DNA of 64,000 nt, from positions 62,001-126,000 of the forward strand of contig JBKBII010000008.1 in the NCBI GenBank assembly GCA_046299415.1, given 5' to 3'. Below are positions 54,205 to 63,166 of the stretch, piece after piece. The stretch's first letter is position 1. Every line of letters begins with the position of its first letter. The notes under the pieces were generated by a model, which saw nothing but the letters and a program-made list of their open reading frames with translations, had not been told where the DNA came from and ran no database searches. The translations under genes and the position numbers were made by a program. The DNA is from JBKBII01 sp046299415 (GTDB lineage Bacteria; Pseudomonadota; Gammaproteobacteria; Ectothiorhodospirales; Ectothiorhodospiraceae).

Positions 54205-54834
54205 TCAAACCGACTCGTCGATGCGCTTCGCAGGCGCCCGAGCGACGACGACCATCGCAGGACGCAAAACCCGTCCGTTCAACAAATAGCCCTTTTGCAG
54301 AGTCTGAAGCACCGTATTAGCCGGCTGCTCAGAGTGCTCCTGCATCGACATGGCCTGATGACGCTCAGGATCAAAGCGCTCGCCTGTTGGATCCTCTTCA
54401 CTAATGCCGAAGCGTGAAAACACCTGACGGAAACTATCCATCGTCAGACGCATCCCCTCGACCAGCTTGACGACATCGGCACCACTTTCGGCCGCGGTCA
54501 TGCCCATCTCGAGTGAGTCACAAATCGGCAGCAACGCCTCGGCAAACCTCTCCGCCGCGTATTTGTGCGCATGCTCGACATCGCGCTCGGCTCGCCGGCG
54601 CAAATTCTCGAGATCTGCGCGTGCGCGCAGAAGCTGATCGCGCAGGACAGCATTCTCAGCCGCAAGACCCGCAGGATCGATCTCGCCCTCACCCGTGGCA
54701 TCGAGATCGCCTTGCCTTGCGCCGCTCTCCGCCGTCTCCGGCGCGGTGCCTTGAACAGCCTCATGCCCCTCGTGCTGCTCTCCATGTTCTCCATTTTGAG
54801 CCTGCGCTTCGGTGGACGTGTCCTGACGGTTCAT
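54205..54834 (-). CDS. grpE: Nucleotide exchange factor GrpE
   Basis: Releases ADP from DnaK to reset the chaperone cycle. 209 residues. The Glu/Gln-rich disordered N-terminus (about 1-50) precedes the dimerising coiled coil RARADLENLRRRAERDVEHA. The C-terminal beta domain contains ERFDPERHQAMSM and VLQTLQKGYLLNGRVLRPAMV. ATG 54834 is chosen because the long upstream open frame is unrelated. It lies 432 bp after hrcA. Confidence 0.97.
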   Translation of the reverse strand: MNRQDTSTEAQAQNGEHGEQHEGHEAVQGTAPETAESGARQGDLDATGEGEIDPAGLAAENAVLRDQLLRARADLENLRRRAERDVEHAHKYAAERFAEALLPICDSLEMGMTAAESGADVVKLVEGMRLTMDSFRQVFSRFGISEEDPTGERFDPERHQAMSMQEHSEQPANTVLQTLQKGYLLNGRVLRPAMVVVARAPAKRIDESV

Positions 54835-55266
54835 ATCTAACCTCGATCTAGTGGATGTATTGAGTCGCTCAGTATTTTGGTCGCGCCGCCCCGTCAAGAT
54901 CACCGTGATCTCGTGGCCGGTTTCGTACGACCCGGACCGCATAGTCAGTTGAACCGACCGACCCCGCCGTGTTTTTTTTCTCCACCGCAATGAGACCCAC
55001 CGCGGTCCTGCCGAACATCTCGACGGGCACGACCCCCGAAAAGGGTGTGGGGGCAATGAAGAGCAAATCAACCCACCCACCGTTCGTGAACCGGGTCGGC
55101 ACGCCAAGACTCCTGACCTCTGCTGTTACTCATCGCTCGTTGCTTCGCGGGCGGCACCGATCCGACACGGTGCACTTCATGACGCAACCGGAGCCCACGA
55201 TGCATGCCGTCGGGTCATACGCTCTATCAAAGCCGCCGCGTCGTCTGGATCAACGTGACAACGGAA
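54835..55266. other. Spacer between hrcA and grpE
   Basis: 432 bp without a recognised gene; the open frames in it are shadows. It contains the 15-base palindrome listed at 54897-54911. A TTGACG hexamer lies near 54888-54894 on the minus strand, but a good -10 is missing at normal spacing. Confidence 0.5.
54897..54911. repeat. 15-base perfect palindrome upstream of grpE
   Basis: AGATCACCGTGATCT: seven-base arms around a single central base, 62-77 bases upstream of the grpE start. It resembles an operator for a dimeric regulator, but it is not a CIRCE element, and a chance match of this size is possible in 64 kb. Confidence 0.4.
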
Positions 55267-56424
55267 TCACTCCGCGCCACTGCCTGAGCGCGACAGCGCA
55301 GCCCCCAACATCCGCGCCGTCAGATCGACAATCGGGATCACACGCTGGTAAGAGATACGCGCTGGGCCGATGACGCCCAAAACGCCTACGACTTCGCCGT
55401 CGACCCGATAAGGCGCCGTAACGGCCGAACAGTCTTCAAACCACTCGATCCCGGCTTCGGCACCAATGAAAATCTGCACCTGATCAGCCTGCACGCATTG
55501 GTCGAAAATCTGGAGAATTTCGCGCTTTTCCTGAAAAGCCTCCAGCAACGCGCGCAGTCGATCGACGTTCGCGAGCTCTTGATAATCGAGCAGCTGGGTA
55601 TGTCCTGCAACGAGCATGTCGTCGTCGTTCGCTTGCGATCCAGCGACTGCCCGTTCGCCGAGTTGAATCGCCGCAACCATCATCGTGTCAAGATCACGTT
55701 GGTGGTCTCGCATCTCGCGCAACAAATGCTCGCGAACATCGCTTAGCGGACGGCCGGCCAAATGCGAGTTCAAATAATTCGCCATGCGTGTCAACTCTGC
55801 AGCCGAAAAGTCCTGCATCGTGTTCAACACGCGGTTTTGCACCTCGTCGGAGGCCATCACAAGGATTGCCAGTACACGCCGCTCGCCGAGACGCAAAAAC
55901 TCAATCTGGCGGATTGCGCGTGCCCGCGGGCGTGGCAAGCGAACCATACCTGCCAAATGCGTCAAACTCGACAGGAGTTCCGAAGCGGCGCCGAGCAAAT
56001 CTTTCGAACCGTGCTCCGCCGCCTCGCGCAACCGCCGCTCGACCCGTGCGGCGTCCTCATGGTTGGGGTCACGTACTTCTAGCAGCGCATCGACAAACAA
56101 ACGATAGCCCGACGCAGTAGGCACACGGCCTGCGGAGGCATGCGGCGCCATAATCAAGCCATGCTCTTCGAGATCCGCCATAACATTGCGAACCGTTGCC
56201 GGCGACAGATTCAAGCCGGCGGCACGCGATAAGGTCCGCGAACCGATCGGCTGACCATCGCGGATATACAGCTCGATAAGATTGCGCAACAGCACGCGCG
56301 CACGCGTGTCGAGAACCGCGTTCAAATGACTGGCCGACGTCGTCGGAAGGCGGCTCACGGTCACACCCGCAGTCGGCTTCGTCAATGATTCCGCTCTGTC
56401 GTCGTCTCGATCCTTGTCTGACAC
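55267..56424 (-). CDS. hrcA: Heat-inducible transcription repressor HrcA
   Basis: Represses chaperone genes by binding CIRCE operators in bacteria that have it. 385 residues from a GTG start with AAGGT upstream. The winged-helix N-terminus has LIELYIRDGQPIGSRTLSRA and LSPATVRNVMADLEEHGLI, then PHASAGRVPTASGYRLFVD. The GAF-like core contains RQIEFLRLGERRVLAILV and the C-terminal IGPARISYQRVIPIVDLTARML. The first 35 residues are a non-conserved extension. No classic CIRCE was found near it. Confidence 0.97.
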   Translation of the reverse strand: MSDKDRDDDRAESLTKPTAGVTVSRLPTTSASHLNAVLDTRARVLLRNLIELYIRDGQPIGSRTLSRAAGLNLSPATVRNVMADLEEHGLIMAPHASAGRVPTASGYRLFVDALLEVRDPNHEDAARVERRLREAAEHGSKDLLGAASELLSSLTHLAGMVRLPRPRARAIRQIEFLRLGERRVLAILVMASDEVQNRVLNTMQDFSAAELTRMANYLNSHLAGRPLSDVREHLLREMRDHQRDLDTMMVAAIQLGERAVAGSQANDDDMLVAGHTQLLDYQELANVDRLRALLEAFQEKREILQIFDQCVQADQVQIFIGAEAGIEWFEDCSAVTAPYRVDGEVVGVLGVIGPARISYQRVIPIVDLTARMLGAALSRSGSGAE

Positions 56425-56723
56425 TCGAGTTCGTACCTTTTCAGCATTGCAATCAAGAGATCGAGGTCAGCAGTGAAAAACACGCTTAGCGAAACGACAG
56501 CGACCTCATCCCAACCCTTCGCCTACACCACGCAGGATCCACACCAGACCACACACGCTGTCATCGCTGCGACAAGCGGTCGCCTGCATGATGCGGTCGT
56601 CGGCAGACATCGAACGCTACGCCGAAAACAGCCTCAACGACGCAACCCGAAACCCGCAACCCAAACCCCCAGGACGCAAAGCGCCCTTGCATGGTTTCAA
56701 CGCGCCTACCGCATAATGCACCC
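56425..56723. other. Divergent region, hrcA / nadK
   Basis: 299 bp between divergent starts. No gene recognised. Both promoters must lie here. I looked for a CIRCE inverted repeat (TTAGCACTC, nine bases, GAGTGCTAA) and did not find one; ACTCGAGT near the hrcA start is a short palindrome only. Confidence 0.5.
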
Positions 56724-57608
56724 ATGATCGAATTTCGTCGTATCGGCCTGACGGGCAAACCCGATGACCCACGCGTGCGCGACGTGCTCCAAGCCCTGTG
56801 GCCCGTTTTGACCGCAGCATCCGCGCAAGTTTGGATCGACACAACGCTCGCGTCGCTTGCCGCAACACTTAAAGGCGTGGCGCCGCAAACGGCTACTCTA
56901 ACCAACGCTGCCGCACAGACCGATCTGCTGATCGTGATCGGCGGCGACGGCAGTTTCCTGTCCTGCGCCCGGGCCGTCCATGGCACCCGCACGGCCCTGT
57001 TCGGCGTCAATCTAGGTCGGCTGGGCTTTCTCGTCGATGTTCCTCCCGAATCGGCGGCAGCGGACCTCGAACACGTTCTCGCCGGCCGCGGTCGCATCGA
57101 ATCCCGCGCCCTGATCGAAGCGCGCATCGAGCGCGATGGTGTCGAAATCTTCACCGGGCACGCCCTGAACGACGCCGCGCTTCACGTCGCCGGTGTCGTC
57201 CGCGTACTCGAGTTCGATCTCACGGTCGACGGCCTTGATGTCGCGAGAATGCGAGCCGACGGCATCGTTTTCTCCACTCCCACGGGATCGACCGCCTACG
57301 CGTTATCGGCCGGCGGCCCAATCGTCACGCCGCATCTCGATGCGCTAGTCGTCGTCCCGATCTGCCCACATGGACTCAGCCATCGTCCCCTGGTTCTTAA
57401 CGGCGACTGCGCGATCGAGTGCCGCCTCTCGCCGGGAAGCCGTTCCAGTGCCCAACTGGCCCTCGACGGCCGCGATAACATCGACTTTGGTGGGCAAGAC
57501 CGGCTGACCCTCGGTCGCTCACAAGCCCGCGTGCAATTCGTCCATCCGCCCAACCATCATTTTTTACAGACGCTGCGACGAAAACTACGCTGGGCCGAAC
57601 ATCCCTGA
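56724..57608 (+). CDS. nadK: NAD kinase
   Basis: Phosphorylates NAD to NADP. 294 residues. The GGDG motif is in LIVIGGDGSFLSCAR (residues about 74-88), followed by GVNLGRLGFL, HALNDAALH and STPTGSTAYALSAGGPIVTP, then VPICPHGLSHRPLVL. ATG 56724 (MIEFRRIGLTG) is the family start; no clear SD. It heads a plus-strand pair with recN, the common nadK-recN arrangement. Confidence 0.97.
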   Translation: MIEFRRIGLTGKPDDPRVRDVLQALWPVLTAASAQVWIDTTLASLAATLKGVAPQTATLTNAAAQTDLLIVIGGDGSFLSCARAVHGTRTALFGVNLGRLGFLVDVPPESAAADLEHVLAGRGRIESRALIEARIERDGVEIFTGHALNDAALHVAGVVRVLEFDLTVDGLDVARMRADGIVFSTPTGSTAYALSAGGPIVTPHLDALVVVPICPHGLSHRPLVLNGDCAIECRLSPGSRSSAQLALDGRDNIDFGGQDRLTLGRSQARVQFVHPPNHHFLQTLRRKLRWAEHP

Positions 57609-57702
57609 GCTTGATCGCTTGAGCCCATCGTCATAATCGCGAGCCAACCGAAACGCAGACCCTGCACATTTGCCTGCCCAATCGACCACTCCGGAGAAAC
57701 CT

Positions 57703-59454
57703 GTGCTCACCAGCTTGAGCATTCAAAATTTCGCCATCATCGAACGCGCAACCCTCGACTTCGCGCCGGGCATGAGCGCGCTCACCGGCGAAACGGGCGC
57801 CGGCAAATCGATCTTGGTCGATGCGATCGGCCTGCTGCTTGGTGACCGAGGCGAAGCCAGCGCGGTCGGCAACTTCGGCGATGAAGCCATTCTCGTCGCG
57901 CATTTCCAGCTTACGCCCGATCACGCCGCAACAGCCAGCGACCCTTCCGACGCGGTCGAGTCGATCGGCGGCCGACGGTCGGCGACACGCGCGCGCCAAT
58001 GGCTGACCGACAACGGCTTTGACCCACCCACACCGACCAACGAACTGCTGATTCGCAGGCGGATCTCAGCAAACGGTAAAGGGCGAGCCTGGATCAACGA
58101 TCAACCCGCCACGATGAGCCAGTTACGTGGCCTCGGCGAACGGCTCGTCGCGATCCACGGTCAGCACGCCCATCACCAACTCCTCGGCAGCACCGAGCAG
58201 CGCCGCCTGCTTGACCGCTTCGTCGACGCAGACCTTCTCGCAGCCGTACGGGAGTCGGCCACTCGACTCAACGACCTACAGGCTCGCCGACGCCAACTGG
58301 CAGAACGTGCCGACGCCCGGCGCGACCGACTCGAGCTATTGCGCTTTCAGCTCGAAGAGCTCGACCAACTCGCCCCCTCGGAATCCGATTTCAGCGAAGT
58401 TCAGGCCGCCCAGCGGCGACTATCTCACGCTGAAGAACGCCGAGCCGCACTCGCCTCAGCACTCGAAACACTCGACGACGACGGCGCCGAAAGCCTCTTG
58501 CTGCGCGCACGCCAGCAAATCGAAGTCGCGGCCCGCCACGCCCCGGAACATCAAAACCTGATCCAACGCATCGACGAAATCATCGTGCTGTTGCAGGAGT
58601 TGACCAACGATCTGCGCGCCGAAGCCGACGATGACGGAGTCGATCCTGCCGCGCTACACGACGCCGAGCAGCGGCTCGACGACTACCTCCGCATCGCGCG
58701 CAAACACCGCGTCACGCCGGAGAATCTCGCCGCCCACCACCGCACACTAAACGAAGAATCGAAGCAACTCACGGGCGAGAGCGACGCATTCGAACAGCTT
58801 GATCGAGCCATCGACAACGCAAAAGAGGCGTACGAGGCGGCAGCCCGACGCCTTCGCGCATCGCGTCTCGCCGCGGCCGACAGACTCGCCGCGAACGTGA
58901 CTCGCGCGATACAAGCGCTTGGAATGCCAGGTGGGCAGTTTTTTGTCGACATCGTGCCCGACGACTCCCGCGTCAGTATCCACGGTACCGAGGACATCGC
59001 CTTCGTTGTCCAGACGAACCCCGGTAGCCCCAAAGGCGCACTTGATCGCGTCGCCTCTGGCGGCGAACTATCCCGCATCGGGCTGGCGCTGCAAGTCCTC
59101 GGACATCAAGAAGACGGACCACCGACGTTAATCTTCGATGAAGTCGACACCGGCATCAGCGGCCGTGTTGCCGACATCGTCGGACGTCATCTGCGAGCAC
59201 TCGGCCGCGACGCTCAGGTTCTCTGCGTCACCCACCTGGCCCAAGTCGCTGCCTGTGCACATCAACACATCGAAATCCGCAAAACGCACACCGCGACCAC
59301 CACACGGACCGAAGCGCACACAGTCGACGGCGAGGACCGGATCGACGCACTAGCCTCCCTTCTCGGTGGCGCAGCCGCCGGCGAGAGCGCTCGCGCCACC
59401 GCACGCGACCTACTCTCAGCAGCTTCCCGCAGCGAAACACCGACCGAAACCTGA
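57703..59454 (+). CDS. recN: DNA repair protein RecN
   Basis: SMC-like ATPase for double-strand break repair. 583 residues. Starts at GTG 57703 (LTSLSIQNFAIIERATLDF) with GGAG upstream; a TTG at 57670 only adds a non-homologous leader. Walker A is ALTGETGAGKSIL (residues about 28-40), with RRISANGKGRAWIN and the AIHGQHAHHQLL signature. Two coiled-coil arms (about 180-390) follow, with VASGGELSRIGLALQ as the ABC signature, LIFDEVDTGISGRVAD as Walker B, and CVTHLAQVAACA. Confidence 0.98.
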   Translation: MLTSLSIQNFAIIERATLDFAPGMSALTGETGAGKSILVDAIGLLLGDRGEASAVGNFGDEAILVAHFQLTPDHAATASDPSDAVESIGGRRSATRARQWLTDNGFDPPTPTNELLIRRRISANGKGRAWINDQPATMSQLRGLGERLVAIHGQHAHHQLLGSTEQRRLLDRFVDADLLAAVRESATRLNDLQARRRQLAERADARRDRLELLRFQLEELDQLAPSESDFSEVQAAQRRLSHAEERRAALASALETLDDDGAESLLLRARQQIEVAARHAPEHQNLIQRIDEIIVLLQELTNDLRAEADDDGVDPAALHDAEQRLDDYLRIARKHRVTPENLAAHHRTLNEESKQLTGESDAFEQLDRAIDNAKEAYEAAARRLRASRLAAADRLAANVTRAIQALGMPGGQFFVDIVPDDSRVSIHGTEDIAFVVQTNPGSPKGALDRVASGGELSRIGLALQVLGHQEDGPPTLIFDEVDTGISGRVADIVGRHLRALGRDAQVLCVTHLAQVAACAHQHIEIRKTHTATTTRTEAHTVDGEDRIDALASLLGGAAAGESARATARDLLSAASRSETPTET

Positions 59455-59825
59455 CATCGCCAGCGAGATCACGGTGGCCCGACAGAACTAAAGAAAGGCC
59501 TTCGAGGCGATACTCGATAAATCGCTGCGATGCGCGGTAGGTCTTTTGCCCAGCGACGCGTCAAATCTCGCCGCTCTCGCTTCAAGTCCTCGCGCTGCAA
59601 CCCACTCGCTGTTATCTGCAACGTGATCCACACCAAAGCGACGGACTCATTGATTCACCCTACTTCGCAACCCGACAACAATACGCGTTCACAGCATATT
59701 TCCGTTGATGCGTTTTCCACGCAGCATCGCCGGCAACTGCCGCGGGCCGCGTCTCATGGACGAGCCGCCACACCACCATCAGCAGGTGCTTGAGCGCCCC
59801 ATCACCAAGTGCTGTCGATTGACTG
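59455..59825. other. Convergent spacer, recN / fur
   Basis: 371 bp downstream of both genes, with no recognised gene. Only small hairpins such as GCCT-TCG-AGGC near 59500 were found, without T-runs, so I cannot name a terminator. Confidence 0.5.
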
Positions 59826-60248
59826 TCAGCGGGCGTGCGGACAGCGTGCTCGGGTGCAATCGGCGTACAGGACCAGAGCATGGTCACGCAGCTTGAATCC
59901 GCGCTCCGACGCAACCTCGGTCTGGCGTCGTTCGATAACGCTGTCGAAAAACTCTTCGACCCGACCGCACTGATTGCACACGATGTGATCGTGATGACCT
60001 TCACGCACCAGCTCAAAGACGGCCTGGTTACCCTCGAAATGCAGCCGCGAAACGAGGCCCGCCGCCTCGAATTGCGTCAGGACTCGATACACCGTCGCCA
60101 GACCGATCTCCTCGCCACCGTCCAGCAGTTCACGATAGATGGCTTCAGCGGTCAGATGACGGGTATTTGAAGACTCGAGAATCTCTAGAATCTTGATCCG
60201 GGGTACAGTGACTTTGAGCCCGGCGTTACGCAGTTCATGGGTTTCCAA
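59826..60248 (-). CDS. fur: Ferric uptake regulator
   Basis: Iron-responsive repressor. 140 residues from a TTG start (read ETHELRNAGLKVTVPRIKIL) with GGAG at seven bases; no ATG fits. The winged helix is LTAEAIYRELLDGGEEIGLATVYRVL-type (residues about 33-58). Metal residues are HHDHIVCNQCGRVEEF (sensor His and structural CxxC) and the C-terminal CTRARC pair, as in Fur rather than Zur. It is divergent from bamE and convergent with recN, the arrangement I recall from Xanthomonas and Pseudomonas. Confidence 0.96.
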   Translation of the reverse strand: METHELRNAGLKVTVPRIKILEILESSNTRHLTAEAIYRELLDGGEEIGLATVYRVLTQFEAAGLVSRLHFEGNQAVFELVREGHHDHIVCNQCGRVEEFFDSVIERRQTEVASERGFKLRDHALVLYADCTRARCPHAR

Positions 60249-60536
60249 CTGTTCTCTCCGGTCGGCTGTGATCAGATCTGCACACAGCGGCCTAGCCTCG
60301 CCACCCAACCCGATCGACTCGGTGGCTCTATCGACACGATCGGGTAGACTCGCGCAATCTACTGACAAACACGGCTCGCCATGTCTAAGCGTCGCATCCA
60401 TCCGACTGTACCCGCAACCTCCGATGTTTCGAATTGGAACATCGCCGATCGAATGGCCATCATGATTCGCGCCTGCGTCGACAAGCTTCAGATCAAAGCC
60501 CTGAATACCGAGTCCTCGGCCATCACGCGATTCGAC
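60249..60536. promoter_or_regulatory. Divergent fur / bamE control region
   Basis: 288 bp between the chosen starts. Open in frame with bamE back to 60381. GGGTAGACT near 60343-60351 resembles a -10 for bamE, but the -35 is poor. No Fur box (GATAATGATAATCATTATC-like) was seen, so autoregulation is not supported by sequence. Confidence 0.4.
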
Positions 60537-61007
60537 ATGACAGCCACTGCCCAAGCGGGCCCTCTCCAACCTTCTGGCGAATCGTCGGCTCGGCCGACGC
60601 CGCAGCCCGGCCGACGTCGCTTTCTCGGTCTCAGCTATGCAGCGCTGACACCAGCCCTTGGCTTAACCCTCGGCCTCGGGGCCGCCTCGAGCCTAGCAGG
60701 CTGTTCGCTTGCCTCTGGTTTCCGCCTCGACGTCCAACAAGGCAATGCGCTAGACGCCGAACGCGTCGACCAGCTGCAAGTCGGTATGACTGAACGGCAG
60801 GTTTTGTTTTTGCTCGGGTCGCCGGCGATCACCGCCGCCTTCCGCGAAGGTGAACGCTGGGACTACGTCTATTTTAGACGACCCGGAATCGGTCGCTCAG
60901 AACGTGCAAAACTCACCATCCATTTCGAAAACGGCCGTGTGGCACGGATCCAAAAGCCACAATCCGAACCGCGACAAGATTCGATCGCTTACTCGGACGA
61001 CGCCTGA
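60537..61007 (+). CDS. bamE: Outer membrane assembly lipoprotein BamE (SmpA/OmlA)
   Basis: Small lipoprotein of the BAM complex. 156 residues from ATG 60537. The lipobox is LAGC, with Cys56. The mature part has GNALDAERVDQLQVGMTERQ (BamE fold), VLFLLGSPAITAAF, RWDYVYFRRPG and LTIHFENGRVARI. The signal peptide is odd: a 25-residue polar n-region ends in GRRRFLGLS, which resembles a twin-arginine motif, before the hydrophobic stretch. The start is uncertain (no SD; ATGs also at 60381 and 60456). It is divergent from fur. Confidence 0.93.
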   Translation: MTATAQAGPLQPSGESSARPTPQPGRRRFLGLSYAALTPALGLTLGLGAASSLAGCSLASGFRLDVQQGNALDAERVDQLQVGMTERQVLFLLGSPAITAAFREGERWDYVYFRRPGIGRSERAKLTIHFENGRVARIQKPQSEPRQDSIAYSDDA

Positions 61008-61950
61008 TATACGTCCCATAGACACTATGGACGCCGAATAAATTGCGGCTCAGGCGCTGCTCGCTCCGTCGCGAAACGACTTGCCGCAGCTCATTCACCG
61101 GACGCCGGCCGTATCCTCACTCTGCCTCCGTCTCGCGGCTTTCGTCGGCGAATCTCCGGCGCAAACGCAAAGCCCGTCGGAGCGCTCGCATCAAGGTTTC
61201 GCGTTCGTCCCCACAGCACATCGACGCCCACACCCGAGTGTGTGCACCGATCCTGCCCCGAGCGAGGAACCCAGGATTGGCTGCCCTTTTCGGCCAGCAG
61301 ATCCATCAATCGATCTCGCATACGACGTTGATCGGCTCCGGACCACCTCGGGGCACCACGGCCACAAGCAACTGCAAGCCCGAGACATTGCTCGAAGTCG
61401 TCGCCTCGGCCGACTGTTTCGGACCGTTCTCTTGCCAAGCGCTGCTGCGGGTCGCGAAGCGACACGGCTCGTGTGGACTACGCGTTCCGATTGCGACGAC
61501 CGATGCCCGGCACCAGTCCCACGCTATTCGGGCCCATCGAAGGCGAATAAAACCAACGCCACAACGGATCGGACTCAAGAAACACCTGGAGCGACCCAGG
61601 CAAAACACACAATCGAATTCAAAAGCAGGCCGGCGACGGTCACTGCTTCGCCAACGCCGTTACGCCAGCGTAAACACATCGCCAACGTTGTTCGGATCGG
61701 ACCTATCGAAAGTTGACCAAACCCGCTTCCAGCCACTCCAGGCCTTGCCTGTCGAGCCTAAGTCACCGCTCGCGCAACAAACCCATCGGCTTGGTTAACG
61801 CTGACGTGGCCATCCCGTGACGCTGCCGTCACCAACTAGCGCCGCCTGCCAATGGGCGCCCATGCAGCCCTAAAGCCGTCGCATCAGTGGGCAGCCGCTG
61901 CGATCTGCACGCTTTCCGACCCCCGACCCGGAGCGCTAGCCATCGCGCTC
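61008..61950. other. 943-bp stretch between bamE and the AI-2E permease gene, no clear gene
   Basis: The longest gene-free stretch in the window. Both neighbours converge on it. Open frames include 61043-61798 plus (251 codons), 61091-61465 minus and 61306-61608 minus; all look low-quality (Arg/Ser/His-rich or Cys-rich, no SD). Two minus-strand pieces look more protein-like: one reads RRMRDRLMDLLAEKG and the other, in a neighbouring frame, RALRRALRLRRRFADES. This may be a decayed gene. I see no terminator. Confidence 0.45.
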
Positions 61951-63093
61951 TCAAGCCCCATCGCGATTGTTCGATGGCGGGTCCGATATCACCGCGTCCG
62001 TCTCGGCAACCGCCAGATCCGCATGCGTGCCATCAGGCGTCACGAGGCCATGACGCGGCCAGGCATCGAGCACGACATGCACGACGGTGGCCAAGGGGAT
62101 TGCAAAAAACACGCCCCAGAGACCAAAAATCCCGCCAAACACAAACACCGCCGTGACAATCGCGACCGGGTGGAGATTGACGACCTCGGAAAACAGAATC
62201 GGCACGAGAACGTTACCGTCGAGAAACTGAATCACGCCATAAGCGATCATTAGCCAGGCAAACTCACCCGACAACCCGAACTGAAAATAACCCACGATAG
62301 CGACGGGGATTGTCACGATTGCAGCGCCGATATACGGCACGATAACCGAGATTCCCACGAGAAAGGACAGCAACATCGCGTACTGCAAGCCAAACCACTG
62401 AAACGTAGCAAACGTCACGCCCCAGACAATCAGAATCTCAATGAACTTGCCGCGCACGTAACTCGCGAGCTTGACGTTGATCTGCGACCACACGGCCGAT
62501 ACGAGCCGGCGATCTTGCGGAAGAAAGGAGAGAAACCATTTCAAGATCAAGTCGCGGTCCTTCAGCATGAAGAACACCATCAACGGCACGACGACCAGAT
62601 AAATCAACAGCACGACGATATATTGAGCCGACGACAACGAAAACGACACCACGCGCTGCCCCAGTAAGATCGCCTCAGCGCGAACGGCGCCCGTGATGTC
62701 GCGCACCTGCTCCTCGGTAATCAGATTTGGATAGTGCTCGGGAAGCTGCAGCAGCAGGTTCTGCAATTGCACGACGATACCCGGCAACTCCCTCACCAAC
62801 TGAGTAACCTGGGTCGACAGCATCGGGAATAGCACAAAGAGCACCAAAGCAACCGACGCCAAAAACGCGACAAAGACCAGGTTGACCGCCAGCAAACGCG
62901 GCAAGCCGAGCCGGCACAACCGTCCAACCGCCCCCTCGAGCAAGTAGGCAATCACGATCGACGCCAGGATCGGCGCCAACAGACTGCCAATAAACACAAT
63001 CAGAAAAAACCCGAGCAGCAACAAGATCGCGAGCAGCACGACCTGTGGATCGGTGAAGTGGCGTAAATACCAACGCCGGATCATGTCGAACAT
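61951..63093 (-). CDS. AI-2E family transporter (PerM/TqsA-like permease)
   Basis: Inner-membrane permease of 380 residues with about eight helices, substrate unknown. Hydrophobic pairs near residues 16-50 and 65-90, a periplasmic or cytosolic helical region 95-145, and the C-terminal core with LLSFLVGISVIVPYIGAAIV, QFLDGNVLVPILFSEVVNLH and FGGIFGLWGVFFAIPLATVV match the family. GGGGA lies eight bases before ATG 63093; ATG 63084 is an alternative. It is the last gene of a minus-strand group. Confidence 0.95.
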   Translation of the reverse strand: MFDMIRRWYLRHFTDPQVVLLAILLLLGFFLIVFIGSLLAPILASIVIAYLLEGAVGRLCRLGLPRLLAVNLVFVAFLASVALVLFVLFPMLSTQVTQLVRELPGIVVQLQNLLLQLPEHYPNLITEEQVRDITGAVRAEAILLGQRVVSFSLSSAQYIVVLLIYLVVVPLMVFFMLKDRDLILKWFLSFLPQDRRLVSAVWSQINVKLASYVRGKFIEILIVWGVTFATFQWFGLQYAMLLSFLVGISVIVPYIGAAIVTIPVAIVGYFQFGLSGEFAWLMIAYGVIQFLDGNVLVPILFSEVVNLHPVAIVTAVFVFGGIFGLWGVFFAIPLATVVHVVLDAWPRHGLVTPDGTHADLAVAETDAVISDPPSNNRDGA

Positions 63094-63166
63094 CGCTGCA
63101 GTCCCCAGTCCCTGCTACCAAGCTCGCGGCTCGATGACCCAAGTACATGACCCATCCACGCGCGGA

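Noticed and set aside
54880..54960. Sigma-32-type promoter for grpE (CTTGACG followed by an AT-rich patch)
   Set aside because: The -10 part does not contain the CCCCAT core and the spacing is too short.
60249..60380. Fur box for autoregulation of fur
   Set aside because: No GATAAT-like hexamer array in the divergent region.
61043..61798. 251-codon plus-strand open frame after bamE
   Set aside because: Translation is Arg/Ser/His-rich with no domain, no SD and no resemblance to RnfH or other expected neighbours; it looks like a GC-rich chance frame.
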